The translations under genes were made by a program, and so were the position numbers. The notes beneath the pieces were generated by a model, which saw only the letters and a program-made list of their open reading frames with translations, had not been told where the DNA came from and made no database searches. From NCBI RefSeq assembly GCF_012641075.1, contig NZ_JAAXLJ010000013.1, positions 1-64,000 of the forward strand: a DNA stretch of 64,000 nucleotides. The letters are read 5' to 3'. Positions 39,970 to 49,212 of this stretch are shown piece after piece (positions within the stretch are counted from its first letter, which is position 1; each line of letters begins with the position of its first letter). The stretch is from Secundilactobacillus angelensis. GTDB lineage: Bacteria; Bacillota; Bacilli; Lactobacillales; Lactobacillaceae.

Positions 39970-41208
39970 CTAGCTATTTAAATGTTTTCTCCTCAAACTA
40001 GCGGTATTATGCCACACTAGCAGGAAGTTCATCAGGACTAGAATCGATGTTGAGATGAAGACCCCTGAATAATCGAATATTGTGGATACTACCGAGCCAA
40101 TCATTGGGCCTAACACGCTGCCGACCGCTTGGAAAGACTGATTCCAACTGAAAATGCGACCCGTAACTTCTGGGGGCGTATTCTTCGAGAGAATTGTTTG
40201 CACAGCCGGAAGCATCGTCGCGTTTGAAACGCCAATCAGGAATCGTAAGAACATCAGCTGCCAAACATTTGTGACGAACGCCATTGGTAGGTAGACTATA
40301 ATAGCGAAGATAAAGCCAATCGACAGGATTAATTCGGTGCCGACTCGGTCACCTAGGCGGCCTAATTGAGGAGCCGCGAAGAGGGTAGCAACCCCTGGAA
40401 TAGCTGCAACGACACCGCTAAATAACGTGATTGCGGAGCCCTTCGGCATAATTTCTCGCACGTACAGTGATAGAATGGGTGAAATAGACATGTTAGAAGC
40501 TTGGATTATCAATGTAGTAATGAACATCCCTAGAATTAATTTGGGATGATGAATGACACCCAGGACTTCTTTACTAGACAACATGTTTTCCTTTTTTACG
40601 GGAGTAAACGATTCTGTGACGAAGAAGTAGCTGACGAAAAAGACGGATAGTAAGAGTGCACCAGTAATGAAAAAAGTGACTCTGTATGAGAATACTTCGG
40701 CTAAAATACCGCCGACTAGCGGGCCAAATAGTGAGCCAGCGACGTAGCCGGTAGATAAAGTGCCTAGTGCCTGACCGCTTTTGCTCTTTGGTGCTTGGGT
40801 CGCCATTAATGCGTTGGCGTTACTAATATAACCTGAGAAAATACCTTGGATAAAGCGTAATGCCATTAATTCCCACACGTTTGTTACGGCACCCATCAGA
40901 CCGAGGACAACTGCCATCCCCAGCGAGGCTCGTATCAGCATCAGCTTGCGTCCCTTCCGATCAGCTAACCGGCCCCACAAAGGACTGGCAACCGCGGTGA
41001 CGAGGTAGGTGGCTGAAAAGGTGATCCCTGAATACAAGTTAAGCTGATCCTTGGTGAAGTTACCAAGTGTATCCACGTAAAGGGATAAAAATGGCATGAT
41101 TTCACTAAAAGCAAGGCCAGCCATGAAAGTACCGAACCACAGGACGAATAAGTTGCGGCGCCAGACGGGCCGAGTAGGTTTGGTGGCAGCGGGTTCTGGT
41201 TCAGTCAA
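39970..41208 (-). CDS. MFS drug-type exporter
   Basis: This 412-residue protein has twelve predicted membrane helices and belongs to the DHA1 drug:H+ antiporter group. Motif A is GRLADRKGRKLM near residue 79, and motif C-like glycines lie in GYVAGSLFGPLVGG near residue 154. Substrate is unknown; multidrug efflux is the usual label. TTG at 41208 is the start, with a weak ribosome site (AAGAAAGAAG). It is divergent from srtA. An 8-base inverted repeat (TAGCACGT, ACGTGCTA) in the shared upstream region could be an operator. Confidence 0.88.
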   Translation of the reverse strand: MTEPEPAATKPTRPVWRRNLFVLWFGTFMAGLAFSEIMPFLSLYVDTLGNFTKDQLNLYSGITFSATYLVTAVASPLWGRLADRKGRKLMLIRASLGMAVVLGLMGAVTNVWELMALRFIQGIFSGYISNANALMATQAPKSKSGQALGTLSTGYVAGSLFGPLVGGILAEVFSYRVTFFITGALLLSVFFVSYFFVTESFTPVKKENMLSSKEVLGVIHHPKLILGMFITTLIIQASNMSISPILSLYVREIMPKGSAITLFSGVVAAIPGVATLFAAPQLGRLGDRVGTELILSIGFIFAIIVYLPMAFVTNVWQLMFLRFLIGVSNATMLPAVQTILSKNTPPEVTGRIFSWNQSFQAVGSVLGPMIGSVVSTIFDYSGVFISTSILVLMNFLLVWHNTASLRRKHLNS

Positions 41209-41275
41209 TGAATATCAATCTTCTTTCTTTTAAAAATGCCTTCAATCGAGTAAAATATAGCAGTAATATTAAGGG

Positions 41276-41321
41276 TAGCACGTTTTCCTTTTGTAACCAA
41301 GGGTATACCAATGACGTGCTA
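41276..41321. promoter_or_regulatory. Inverted repeats between the MFS and sortase genes
   Basis: TAGCACGT (41276-41283) and ACGTGCTA (41314-41321) are perfect complements, and the palindrome GGTATACC (41302-41309) lies between. A regulator-binding site is possible. Confidence 0.35.
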
Positions 41322-41374
41322 AATGCGTTGGACCGCTTTCATCAGTGATTCAATAGGGATAATGGGGAGATAAA

Positions 41375-42076
41375 ATGAAAAATAAAAGCCGTAACCAATT
41401 TTCAAAATGGTTGTACCGAATTGTTTTAGTGCTGCTGTTACTAGTTTCACTGGGACTGATATTCAATCAACAGATCAAAAATTACATGGTGAGTTCATAC
41501 CAGCCAAAAATTACGGCGAAGTCAGCCGCAAATAATGATCAAAAGAAAGCTAATTTTAACTTTAAGAACGCCAAGTCCCTGAATTTTTCGACCGTGGCGA
41601 AAGCACGGATGAATGCGAAAAAGATTCTGCCGGTTGGACAGATCTTAGTCCCAAAGTCCGACGTCCATTTACCAATTGCCAAAGGGGTTGCCAACACCAC
41701 GTTAGCACTTGCTGCCGGGACAATGCGGTCTGATCAAAAGATGGGCCACGGTAACTACCCCTTGGCTGGTCACCACATGGTGCGAAAAGATATCCTGTTC
41801 TCACCACTGTATTTTAAAACCAGAGTGGGTGACACGATTTACACCACTGATATGAAAAAGGTTTATACCTTTAAAGTTTACCGGCGTGAGTTCATTGATG
41901 CCACTCGAATCGACGTGGTGAACCAGACCAAGTCAAACATCATTACGTTGATCACTTGTGATGCAACGGGTGCTCGTCGGTTAATGATTCGTGGTCGGCT
42001 GACACAAACTGCAAAATATTCAGATACACCGGTTAAAGTCCAAAGAGAATTTGCCGCGAAATTCAATAACAAGTAG
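41375..42076 (+). CDS. srtA: Class A sortase
   Basis: This 233-residue transpeptidase anchors LPXTG proteins to the wall. An N-terminal membrane helix (residues 12-33) places the enzyme domain outside. The catalytic His is in LAGHHM (His133), the Cys in TLITCDATG (Cys195), and the Arg in the following GARRLMIRGR. TLITC matches the TLXTC signature. It has its own ribosome site and a terminator. Confidence 0.95.
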   Translation: MKNKSRNQFSKWLYRIVLVLLLLVSLGLIFNQQIKNYMVSSYQPKITAKSAANNDQKKANFNFKNAKSLNFSTVAKARMNAKKILPVGQILVPKSDVHLPIAKGVANTTLALAAGTMRSDQKMGHGNYPLAGHHMVRKDILFSPLYFKTRVGDTIYTTDMKKVYTFKVYRREFIDATRIDVVNQTKSNIITLITCDATGARRLMIRGRLTQTAKYSDTPVKVQREFAAKFNNK

Positions 42077-42086
42077 TCGAGTATCG

Positions 42087-42132
42087 AAAAAGTCGCATGA
42101 CTGGCCTCAAAGGACCGGTCATGCGGCTTTTT
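42087..42132. terminator. Bidirectional terminator, srtA and phosphatase
   Basis: AAGTCGCATGACTGG and CCGGTCATGCGGCTT form a long stem with A and T runs on either side. Confidence 0.9.
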
Positions 42133-42144
42133 AGTATGTCAAAG

Positions 42145-42603
42145 TTAGCCAGTAATTTTGTCCAACCAGGCGGGCAGGGCGGATTGTAACACCTGGTAGG
42201 TATACTCAAAACGGTGAGTATACCAAGGGTCGGGAATTTCTTGACCACGGTTGTCTGGCAAGATATCCAAACAGAGGTGAATCTTGTTCCGATCAGCTGC
42301 TGGGGCCATCTGCGTCAGGTTAAAAACGTTTTGATTATCCATGGTGATGATGTAATCAGCCCAGTTGAAATCTTGTTCGGTGATGGGGCGAGAGTGCATA
42401 TAGCTGTAGTCTAGGCCATGGGCAGCCATTACTTTACGGGCGCCTGGATGGGGTGGGTTTCCCTCTTCTTCGCTACTAGTGGCGCAAGAGTCCACTTGAA
42501 TTTGGTCCTGCAGACCAGCTTTTGCAACCAAGTTTTTAAAAATTGCCTCAGCCATTGGTGATCGGCAAATATTGCCTAAGCAGACAAAGAGTACGTTCGT
42601 CAT
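42145..42603 (-). CDS. Low molecular weight protein-tyrosine phosphatase
   Basis: This 152-residue phosphatase has the active-site loop C-x5-R as VCLGNICRSPMAE (Cys8 to Arg14, followed by Ser) and the general-acid Asp in IPDPWYTH near residue 122. It should dephosphorylate protein tyrosines; in Gram-positives such enzymes often act on capsule or envelope regulators, but no tyrosine kinase gene is close by. AAGGAG precedes the ATG. It converges with srtA and diverges from the next gene. Confidence 0.93.
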   Translation of the reverse strand: MTNVLFVCLGNICRSPMAEAIFKNLVAKAGLQDQIQVDSCATSSEEEGNPPHPGARKVMAAHGLDYSYMHSRPITEQDFNWADYIITMDNQNVFNLTQMAPAADRNKIHLCLDILPDNRGQEIPDPWYTHRFEYTYQVLQSALPAWLDKITG

Positions 42604-42772
42604 AATGGAAACTCCTTTTGAGTATTTCCCCCATATTATTTGATAATCAGCAACCCGTCAAGAGACGTGACCGGCATAATAAATTTTAGCCGATTAATCG
42701 TTTAACGTCCTTTTCAGATGAAATTCGTAGTACAATAAAAATGTCTATAATTGAGAGAGTGTGGGAAAAGTG

Positions 42773-43558
42773 ATGCAAGGGAATTTTGTCTATATCAATT
42801 GGGAGCAGGTGAACAATCTCGTGATTTCGTACGGGATTTCTTCAGCTGATTTTGTGAACGGCATACCAGATGTTCCCCAACGAATCGTTCTGATTGACGG
42901 CCAGCTTGAAGGAAACCAGGTCAATAATCACACCCGTTTTCAGACGGTAACTGGTCAGAATGCGGTCCGGGAATTTTTACTATCACGGACTGAGTCACCC
43001 AAGATGTGGTTAGATTATCATGAAGGTGATGACCTTGATTTAATGATGCCTAGCGAGATTGCTGAGCTCTTATACATGGCACATATGGGTACGCACTATC
43101 ACCTCCCGCTCTACTCGAAATTACAAAATGCGTATGCTTATTTAAGCACTCATACTGGCTTCGTGAAAGTTTACTACCGTGAGATGGAAACGTTTGAACA
43201 CATTTTGGATGTTTCATTAAAACGTCATTTAAGGCTGTTGCACAGTAACCGTTGGATGATGTTTAACCGGCCATTCTCAGTTAGTGATGTGCCAGTGGAA
43301 ATCATTCAAAAGGTGCGAACGGCTTTTTCGGAAGGATTGGTCTTTGCGTTTGATCAAGCCGTTGAACGACGCCGGCGATATTTGATTCCTTTGCGGCTTC
43401 AGGAACACCCAGAACGGCAAAACTGGTGGCGCGACCGGATGGACGTGTACGAAACGACCCGTCAAGTTGGCACGCTGAGTTACGATGTGGAACAAAAACA
43501 GTGGGGGATTGAAATCACCGATGAATCCCCCTTTACAGGAAACGAAATGGATTTATAG
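42773..43558 (+). CDS. Conserved protein of unknown function before murF
   Basis: I do not recognise this 261-residue protein. It has no signal peptide or membrane segment. The composition is normal for a soluble protein, with many aromatic residues, and a basic patch AVERRRRYLIPLRL near residue 200. ATG at 42773 is preferred: TATAAT at 42746-42751 would start transcription near 42758, too close for the GTG at 42761. A terminator separates it from murF, whose usual partner ddl is absent here. Confidence 0.7.
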   Translation: MQGNFVYINWEQVNNLVISYGISSADFVNGIPDVPQRIVLIDGQLEGNQVNNHTRFQTVTGQNAVREFLLSRTESPKMWLDYHEGDDLDLMMPSEIAELLYMAHMGTHYHLPLYSKLQNAYAYLSTHTGFVKVYYREMETFEHILDVSLKRHLRLLHSNRWMMFNRPFSVSDVPVEIIQKVRTAFSEGLVFAFDQAVERRRRYLIPLRLQEHPERQNWWRDRMDVYETTRQVGTLSYDVEQKQWGIEITDESPFTGNEMDL

Positions 43559-43601
43559 GCGGAATCTCTCAAGTGAATGCTTGAGAGATCCTCGCCTTTT
43601 T
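43558..43601 (+). terminator. Terminator before murF
   Basis: GGCGGAATCTCTCAAG and CTTGAGAGATCCTCGCC form a stem, then TTTTT. It overlaps the last base of the upstream gene. Confidence 0.9.
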
Positions 43602-43613
43602 CAGATGTGACCG

Positions 43614-43622
43614 TGGTATAAT
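43614..43622 (+). promoter_or_regulatory. Extended -10 promoter of murF
   Basis: TGGTATAAT is a perfect extended -10. Confidence 0.7.
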
Positions 43623-43667
43623 ATTCGGCGTGAAATAAAAAAGAGACAAAATAGGAGATTGTGTTCA

Positions 43668-45038
43668 ATGAAGATGCAACTTGGTGAAATCGCCAGTGCG
43701 GTTTCTGCTCAAAATGATACAAGTGCCTGGAACGAGATTGAGGTTTCAAGTGTCGCTTTTGATAGTCGTCATCTCTCCGCTGGGGCGTTGTTTGTCCCTC
43801 TAGAAGGAGAGCGGGACGGACATGAATTCGTTCAAAACGCAGGTAAAAACGGTGCAGTTGCCACACTCTGGAAAGCGGATCACGGAGAAGCACCTGCTGA
43901 CTTGCCAGTGCTGGTTGTAGATGACCCATTAGCTGCCCTACAAGCACTTAGTCAGCATTATCTGCTTAAAATCAACCCTAAAGTGGTGGCAGTAACTGGC
44001 TCTAATGGGAAGACCACGACTAAAGACATGGTGGCCGCTATCCTTGCAACTCATTTTAACGTGACAAAAACAATGGATAACTTTAATAATGAAATCGGTG
44101 TTCCCGTGACTATTTTGTCAATGGAACCTAATACCGAGGTGTTAGTGATTGAAATGGGGATGGATCGGCCAGGACAGTTGGACTTCTTAAGTCGCCTGGT
44201 TGAGCCTGACGTTGCTATTATCACAATGATCGGAGAAGCCCACATCGAGTTCTTTGGGACACGGGATAAGATTGCTGATGCCAAGCTGGAAATTACGCAC
44301 GGCTTGAAAGAGGACGGCACGTTTATTTATGATGGTGATGAGCCATTACTCGTTGAGCGCGCAAAGCAGGTTTCCCAGCGCCAATTAACGTTTGGCCGGC
44401 AGGAAAGCGATGATATGTATGCTTTAAACGTGAAGGGAACAGATACTCAGACAACGTTTTTCGCTAATGAGTGGCCAGATCAAGAGATGACTGTTCCAAT
44501 GATTGGTGACTATAACGTCAATAATGCCTTAGCTGCACTGAGTGTTGCCAAGCTCTACCGAATTGCCCCTCAAGCCTCAGCTGGTGCCTTCACTAACCTT
44601 AATTTGACAGAAAATCGGGCGGAGTGGGTTCAAGGCAGTGCTGGAGAACGAATTTTAAGTGATGTTTATAATTCCAATCCAACCGCGGTCAAAGAAGTCA
44701 TGGCAGCTTTCTCTGCAGTTGCTACTAACGGTAAGCGGCGGGTGGTACTGGGAGACATGCTGGAATTAGGTGACCAGTCTGATAGCCTACACGCAAGCCT
44801 TGAAACAGTATTTGATTCAAAGCTCGTGAGCGACGTTTATTTGGTTGGCCCCCACATGAAGGCCCTGTATACGGCGTTGCTGGACAGATTTGATCAGGCT
44901 CATCTCCACCTGTACGGTACAGATGAACAGGCCAAATTGATTACCCAGCTAAAAAGCGATCTGACACCAGAAGATATTGTGCTGATCAAGGGCAGTCACG
45001 GCATTCATCTTGAGAATGTTTTGGCAGCTTTACAGTAA
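43668..45038 (+). CDS. murF: UDP-N-acetylmuramoyl-tripeptide-D-alanyl-D-alanine ligase
   Basis: This 456-residue ligase adds D-Ala-D-Ala to the peptidoglycan precursor. The ATP loop VTGSNGKTTTKDM lies near residue 108, with ENRAEW and YNSNPTAV in the later domains, typical of Mur ligases. ATG at 43668 has AGGAGA 9 bases upstream. It is followed by cshA as in Bacillus. D-Ala for its substrate comes from alr, 2.3 kb downstream. Confidence 0.96.
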   Translation: MKMQLGEIASAVSAQNDTSAWNEIEVSSVAFDSRHLSAGALFVPLEGERDGHEFVQNAGKNGAVATLWKADHGEAPADLPVLVVDDPLAALQALSQHYLLKINPKVVAVTGSNGKTTTKDMVAAILATHFNVTKTMDNFNNEIGVPVTILSMEPNTEVLVIEMGMDRPGQLDFLSRLVEPDVAIITMIGEAHIEFFGTRDKIADAKLEITHGLKEDGTFIYDGDEPLLVERAKQVSQRQLTFGRQESDDMYALNVKGTDTQTTFFANEWPDQEMTVPMIGDYNVNNALAALSVAKLYRIAPQASAGAFTNLNLTENRAEWVQGSAGERILSDVYNSNPTAVKEVMAAFSAVATNGKRRVVLGDMLELGDQSDSLHASLETVFDSKLVSDVYLVGPHMKALYTALLDRFDQAHLHLYGTDEQAKLITQLKSDLTPEDIVLIKGSHGIHLENVLAALQ

Positions 45039-45075
45039 ATAGAAAGTGATGACTTCACCGCTAAGATAATAATTG

Positions 45076-45104
45076 TTGCTTTTATTGGTCGTGTGATGTA
45101 TGAT
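45076..45104 (+). promoter_or_regulatory. Promoter of cshA
   Basis: TTGCTT (45076-45081), 17 bases, TATGAT (45099-45104). It implies a leader of about 110 bases. Confidence 0.6.
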
Positions 45105-45145
45105 ACTTTAGTTGTATTTCTTTTGAACTATCGTTTGTTAAAACG

Positions 45146-45191
45146 GGAAATAAGACGCAACACGAGACGGATTTCTCATAGTCTTATTTCC
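45146..45191 (+). promoter_or_regulatory. Stem-loop in the cshA leader
   Basis: GGAAATAAGAC (45146-45156) and GTCTTATTTCC (45181-45191) are perfect complements. Inside the loop GAGA and TCTC can pair again. The structure ends 16 bases before the ribosome site. It lacks a good T run, so a role in RNA stability or helicase feedback is more likely than termination. Confidence 0.65.
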
Positions 45192-45221
45192 TTTGTAAAA
45201 GCCTATTAGGAGGATACTTAT

Positions 45222-46763
45222 TTGAAGTTTTCAGAACTCGGGTTAACAAAAGCTTTACTCGAAGCCGTTGAACGAAACGGGTACGAGGAGGCAACCCCCA
45301 TTCAAGCAGAAACCATTCCAATGGTATTGGAAGGTAAAGACGTTATCGGTCAGGCACAAACAGGAACTGGGAAGACTGCGGCCTTCGCATTACCAATTTT
45401 GCAAAACATCGACCGGGATGATCCCAACGTTCAAGCATTAGTCATTTCACCAACTCGTGAATTGGCGATTCAAACCCAGGAACAGATTTTCCAATTGGGT
45501 CGAGAAGAACATGCTAAGGTTCAGGTTGTCTACGGTGGTGCCGATATTCGTCGTCAAATCAACAGCTTGAAGAACCATCCCCAAGTCTTAGTCGGAACAC
45601 CAGGCCGTCTGTTGGATCACATGAACCGTCGGACGGTGAAGTTAGACCACATTAAGATGCTGGTCTTAGATGAAGCCGATGAGATGTTAAACATGGGATT
45701 CTTGGACGATATTGAATCTATTATCAAGGCAACGCCAACTGAACGGCAAACCATGCTGTTCTCGGCGACAATGCCACCAGAGATCAAGCGTGTTGGTGTG
45801 CAGTTTATGCACGATCCTACTCACGTGAAGATCAAAGCAAAAGAATTAACGACTGACTTAATTGAACAATATTACGTCCGTGCTAAGGACTACGAAAAGT
45901 TTGATGTCATGACTCGGATGTTTGATGTCCAAGCACCTGACCTGAGTATTGTTTTCACCCGGACAAAACGTCGGGTAGATGAGATTACTCGTGGCCTTGA
46001 AGCCCGTGGTTATAATGCTGCTGGAATTCATGGTGACTTGACTCAAAAGAGTCGTTCACAAATCTTAAACCGTTTCAAGCACGGTAAGTTAGATATCTTA
46101 GTAGCAACCGATGTTGCCGCTCGTGGGATCGATGTTGAAGATGTGACACATGTCTTTAACTACGATATTCCTCAAGATCCAGATAGTTACGTGCACCGTG
46201 TCGGTCGTACTGGCCGTGCCGGACACCATGGTGTTTCATTAACATTCGTGACACCAAACGAAATGGATTACTTGCGTGAGATCGAGAAGTTAACTAAGGT
46301 GCGGATGTTGCCATTGAAGCCACCTTCGGAAGCCGAAGCTTTTAACGGTCAATTAAGCAATGCTGAAGAGACTGTTAAGAACTTGGTTGAAAAGACTGAT
46401 ACTGAAAAGTACGCTGACGTTGCTTCGAAGCTGCTTGATCAGTACGAAGCAGTGGACTTAGTTGCTGCACTCTTGAACGACTTAACCAAGGATAACTCTA
46501 ATCAAGTACCCGTTAAGATTACGCCAGAACGGCCATTACCTCGTCACAAGGGTGGCGGCGGTAACCGGAACTATCGTGGCGGTCATGGCGGTGGCCATGG
46601 TCGTGGCGGTAACAACCGTCGTTACGGCAAGAGTAATGACAATCACCGTCGCTTTGGTGGTTCTAACAAGGATCATCGGGATCATGGTGGTAGTCGTGAT
46701 CGTCGTAAGAGCAGCGCTGGTTCAGGTACCAAGCACGGCTTTACGATCCGTAAAAAAGACTAA
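45222..46763 (+). CDS. cshA: DEAD-box RNA helicase CshA
   Basis: This 513-residue helicase unwinds RNA in ribosome assembly and mRNA decay. All motifs are present: Q motif EEATPIQAETIP, Walker A AQTGTGKT near residue 46, DEAD near 150, SAT near 184, and HRVGRTGR near 326. The last ~75 residues form a basic tail rich in Gly, Arg, His and Asn, for RNA contact. TTG at 45222 has AGGAGG 8 bases upstream. The order murF-cshA-acpS-alr matches Bacillus. Confidence 0.96.
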   Translation: MKFSELGLTKALLEAVERNGYEEATPIQAETIPMVLEGKDVIGQAQTGTGKTAAFALPILQNIDRDDPNVQALVISPTRELAIQTQEQIFQLGREEHAKVQVVYGGADIRRQINSLKNHPQVLVGTPGRLLDHMNRRTVKLDHIKMLVLDEADEMLNMGFLDDIESIIKATPTERQTMLFSATMPPEIKRVGVQFMHDPTHVKIKAKELTTDLIEQYYVRAKDYEKFDVMTRMFDVQAPDLSIVFTRTKRRVDEITRGLEARGYNAAGIHGDLTQKSRSQILNRFKHGKLDILVATDVAARGIDVEDVTHVFNYDIPQDPDSYVHRVGRTGRAGHHGVSLTFVTPNEMDYLREIEKLTKVRMLPLKPPSEAEAFNGQLSNAEETVKNLVEKTDTEKYADVASKLLDQYEAVDLVAALLNDLTKDNSNQVPVKITPERPLPRHKGGGGNRNYRGGHGGGHGRGGNNRRYGKSNDNHRRFGGSNKDHRDHGGSRDRRKSSAGSGTKHGFTIRKKD

Positions 46764-46778
46764 TTTTAAAACAAATGG

Positions 46779-46814
46779 AGATTCTTCAGTCAGTGAGCTG
46801 AAGAATCTTTTTTT
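46779..46814 (+). terminator. Terminator after cshA
   Basis: AGATTCTTCAG and CTGAAGAATCT form a stem, followed by T residues. Confidence 0.9.
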
Positions 46815-46894
46815 GGTCTTTTTTATTAAAAATTAGCGAGTGAAAATGCATCAACTCAGCGTGAGTAGGTATCATGTTACCAGCTAAGTGAATG

Positions 46895-46903
46895 TGTTAA
46901 AAT
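46895..46903 (+). promoter_or_regulatory. Extended -10 promoter of acpS-alr
   Basis: TGTTAAAAT, an extended -10 element, 37 bases before the acpS start. Confidence 0.6.
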
Positions 46904-46939
46904 TAGAGCACGAAAACAGTGCGAAAGTGAGGCCACGGC

Positions 46940-47302
46940 TTGATATACGGAATTGGAGTAGATATTGAAGAAATTAGCCGGATTTGTGAGGTATCCGATC
47001 AAGAACGGTTCGTAAAGAAGGTACTGACCCCAAAAGAGACTGCGGTGTATCAGACTTTAAGCGGAAAGCATGCCGCAGAATTTCTTGCTGGTCGTTGGTC
47101 TGCTAAGGAAGCCTATAGTAAGGCATTGGGAACTGGTATTGGTGTGGCGGTTTCGTTTCAAGATGTGGAGATATTAGATGATGCTACGGGTAAGCCAGAA
47201 CTAGTTAAACACCCATTTAATGGCCATGGCTTCGTCTCAATCTCGCACACTCGTGAATTAGTGATGGCTCAAGTTCTGCTAGAAGGAGATGCAGTGAAAT
47301 GA
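46940..47302 (+). CDS. acpS: Holo-[acyl-carrier-protein] synthase
   Basis: This 120-residue enzyme transfers phosphopantetheine from CoA to acyl carrier protein. The signature [12 protein letters not shown] (residues 4-15) and [16 protein letters not shown] (near 52-67) carry the magnesium-binding Asp and Glu. TTG at 46940 has GTGAGG 7 bases upstream. The stop overlaps the alr start (ATGA). Confidence 0.96.
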   Translation: MIYGIGVDIEEISRICEVSDQERFVKKVLTPKETAVYQTLSGKHAAEFLAGRWSAKEAYSKALGTGIGVAVSFQDVEILDDATGKPELVKHPFNGHGFVSISHTRELVMAQVLLEGDAVK

Positions 47303-48408
47303 CAATTGGTATTCATCGGCCGACTCAGTTGGTCATTGATCAGTCAGCTATTTTTCAAAATATTGCCACTGAAAAGTCCCGGCTAAAGCCCGGGGTTGAG
47401 CTGTTTCAAGTTGTTAAAGCTAATGGTTATGGTCACGGCATCATCCAAGTTGCCAGAGTAGCGGAAAAAGCTGGTGCCACTGGTTTTTGTGTTGCCATTT
47501 TAGACGAGGCATTAACGCTGCGAGAGGCTGGTTTTATGCAGCCAATTTTAGTATTGGGCATTATGGAACCACAGTATGCCGATATAATGGCAGCTCAGCA
47601 TATTTCGGCCACTGTTGGGTCAATTCAGTGGTTGGAAGAAGCAACAAGGTATTTGGCTGATGCACATCAATTAGCCGTTCATTTAGCCCTAGATACTGGT
47701 ATGGGACGGATTGGATTTCAGCACCCTGCAGAGTTAAGCCAAGCCGTTGAGTACCTTGAGGGCAAGAACCAGTTTGATTTCGAGGGGATCTTTACCCATT
47801 TTTCCAAAGCCGACTCTGCGGATACCGCTTATTTTCAGCAGCAGATTGGCCGGTGGGAAGCTTTCATGGCCGTTTTACCTACCCGGCCAAAATATGTTCA
47901 CGTGTCTAACTCAGCCACTAGTCTTTGGCACGACGCTTGCAATGGCAATATGATTCGCTACGGAGTGGCGGCGTATGGGTTGAATCCTTCAGGCACTGAA
48001 TTGACCGTCCCATTTGATTTGAAACCGGCCATGAGCTTGACCACCAAAATGACGTTTGTCAAAGAGTTGCCCAAAGGTTATTCTGTGAGTTACGGTGCGA
48101 CCTACACTGCACAACAAGATGAGTGGGTAGGCACGTTACCAATTGGTTATGCAGACGGCTATGAGAGACGATTGCAAGGCTTTCATGTGCTCGTTAACGG
48201 CGAGTATTGCGAAATCATTGGCCGGGTCTGCATGGATCAGATGATGATTCGATTACCTCACGAATATCCGGTAGGAACCATAGTGACATTAGTTGGTGAG
48301 AATCATGGAAAAACAATTAGTTTGCAGGACGTGGCAGACTATTGCAGTACGATTCATTATGAAATTGCCTGCGGTTTCACACAGCGTTTGAAGCGAACTT
48401 ATAAGTAA
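47299..48408 (+). CDS. alr: Alanine racemase
   Basis: This 369-residue PLP enzyme makes D-alanine for peptidoglycan and teichoic acids. The PLP Lys is in [10 protein letters not shown] near residue 40 and the catalytic Tyr in [10 protein letters not shown] near residue 267, with [13 protein letters not shown] near residue 222. It overlaps acpS by 4 bases. A terminator separates it from the mazF-type gene. Confidence 0.97.
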   Translation: MTIGIHRPTQLVIDQSAIFQNIATEKSRLKPGVELFQVVKANGYGHGIIQVARVAEKAGATGFCVAILDEALTLREAGFMQPILVLGIMEPQYADIMAAQHISATVGSIQWLEEATRYLADAHQLAVHLALDTGMGRIGFQHPAELSQAVEYLEGKNQFDFEGIFTHFSKADSADTAYFQQQIGRWEAFMAVLPTRPKYVHVSNSATSLWHDACNGNMIRYGVAAYGLNPSGTELTVPFDLKPAMSLTTKMTFVKELPKGYSVSYGATYTAQQDEWVGTLPIGYADGYERRLQGFHVLVNGEYCEIIGRVCMDQMMIRLPHEYPVGTIVTLVGENHGKTISLQDVADYCSTIHYEIACGFTQRLKRTYK

Positions 48409-48415
48409 CTCGTAC

Positions 48416-48457
48416 GAATCTTTTGCCTGACCAAAACCGGGCAAGGGGTTCTTTTTT
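48416..48457 (+). terminator. Terminator after alr
   Basis: GAATCTTTTGCC and GGCAAGGGGTTC pair over 12 bases (four G-U pairs), followed by seven T. Confidence 0.8.
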
Positions 48458-48699
48458 TATGATTGCAATGGTAGAATTATAAGAATGAGTAACGGAGAAA
48501 TAGGAGTCTATCAAGGAAAGTTATAACTTACTAAGTATAATTAGTGGGAAAGTTGTCTAAGTATTAACTTTTCAAGTACCGATTGTTATCGGCTTAACGG
48601 ATCTGACGGAATCTTTGATCACCGGCTACGAATAATAAGCCACTCAGCTATAGTAGGAGGATTCATAACTGATAGTGACGAATGACAGGGGATGAATGG
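48458..48699 (+). other. Intergenic region between alr and mazF, no antitoxin seen
   Basis: This is where Bacillus and many relatives encode the mazE-type antitoxin. Here I find only very short frames (13 codons or fewer from ATG) in any phase. Two similar blocks starting GGAAAGTT (about 48515 and 48548), each followed by AAGTAT, form an imperfect direct repeat, the first with a TATAAT at 48536-48541. A perfect AGGAGG at 48655-48660 has no good start codon at the right distance. Confidence 0.55.
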
Positions 48700-49086
48700 A
48701 TGGCGAATGACGAGATCAAACGGGGAGATATTTACTATGCCGATTTATCCCCAGTGGTTGGGTCGGAACAGGGTGGTGTCCGGCCGGTATTGATCGTTCA
48801 GAACAATATTGGTAATCATTACAGTCCTACAGTGATTGTGGCTGCGATAACGGCCAGAATATCTAAGCCCAAAATGCCAACTCACGTGCCGATTAAAGCC
48901 CATCATACAGGCATCGAAAAAGATTCGGTGATTCTGTTGGAGCAGGTTCGCACAATCGATAAGCAGCGATTGAAGGATCACGTGGCGCAGTTAGACGATG
49001 CAACCATGCAACAGGTTGATCACGCATTAGAAGTGAGCATCGGTTTAACTAAGAAAAATGACCATAAGCAGCATAAACGAGCTTAA
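48700..49086 (+). CDS. mazF: MazF/EndoA-type mRNA interferase
   Basis: This 128-residue toxin of the MazF/PemK family cuts mRNA at short motifs. The fold marks are intact: [32 protein letters not shown] with the catalytic Arg, [10 protein letters not shown] with the catalytic Thr region, and [10 protein letters not shown]. It closely resembles Bacillus EndoA and has the same location after alr. ATG at 48700 has AGGGG 8 bases upstream; ATG 48682 is the alternative. No antitoxin gene precedes it. It is followed by a strong bidirectional terminator. Confidence 0.9.
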   Translation: MANDEIKRGDIYYADLSPVVGSEQGGVRPVLIVQNNIGNHYSPTVIVAAITARISKPKMPTHVPIKAHHTGIEKDSVILLEQVRTIDKQRLKDHVAQLDDATMQQVDHALEVSIGLTKKNDHKQHKRA

Positions 49087-49143
49087 TTTTTGTTAACTTA
49101 CATAATTTAGAGTACGACTGATTCTATTACTTTTAACCAAAAC

Positions 49144-49190
49144 AAACGAGCCTCGTTCCGATTAGCATTCGGAATGAGACTCGTTTATTT
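49144..49190. terminator. Bidirectional terminator, mazF and cbpA
   Basis: AAACGAGCCTCGTTCCGA and TCGGAATGAGACTCGTTT form an 18-base stem with few mismatches between the converging genes. Confidence 0.88.
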
Positions 49191-49212
49191 ATACTAAGTT
49201 GACGTTTAACAA

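Noticed and set aside
43480-43947. 155-codon minus-strand frame across the unknown gene and murF
   Set aside because: It spans a terminator and the murF promoter and start, and is made from the complement of real coding sequence.
46552-46836. 94-codon frame rich in Val and Ala at the end of cshA
   Set aside because: It is an out-of-frame reading of the Gly/Arg/His repeats of the CshA tail and runs on through the terminator.
48570-48635. Possible antitoxin remnant frame (reading ending near GYE before TAATAA)
   Set aside because: The frame is only about 25 codons, starts after a stop with no start codon, and has no likeness to MazE.
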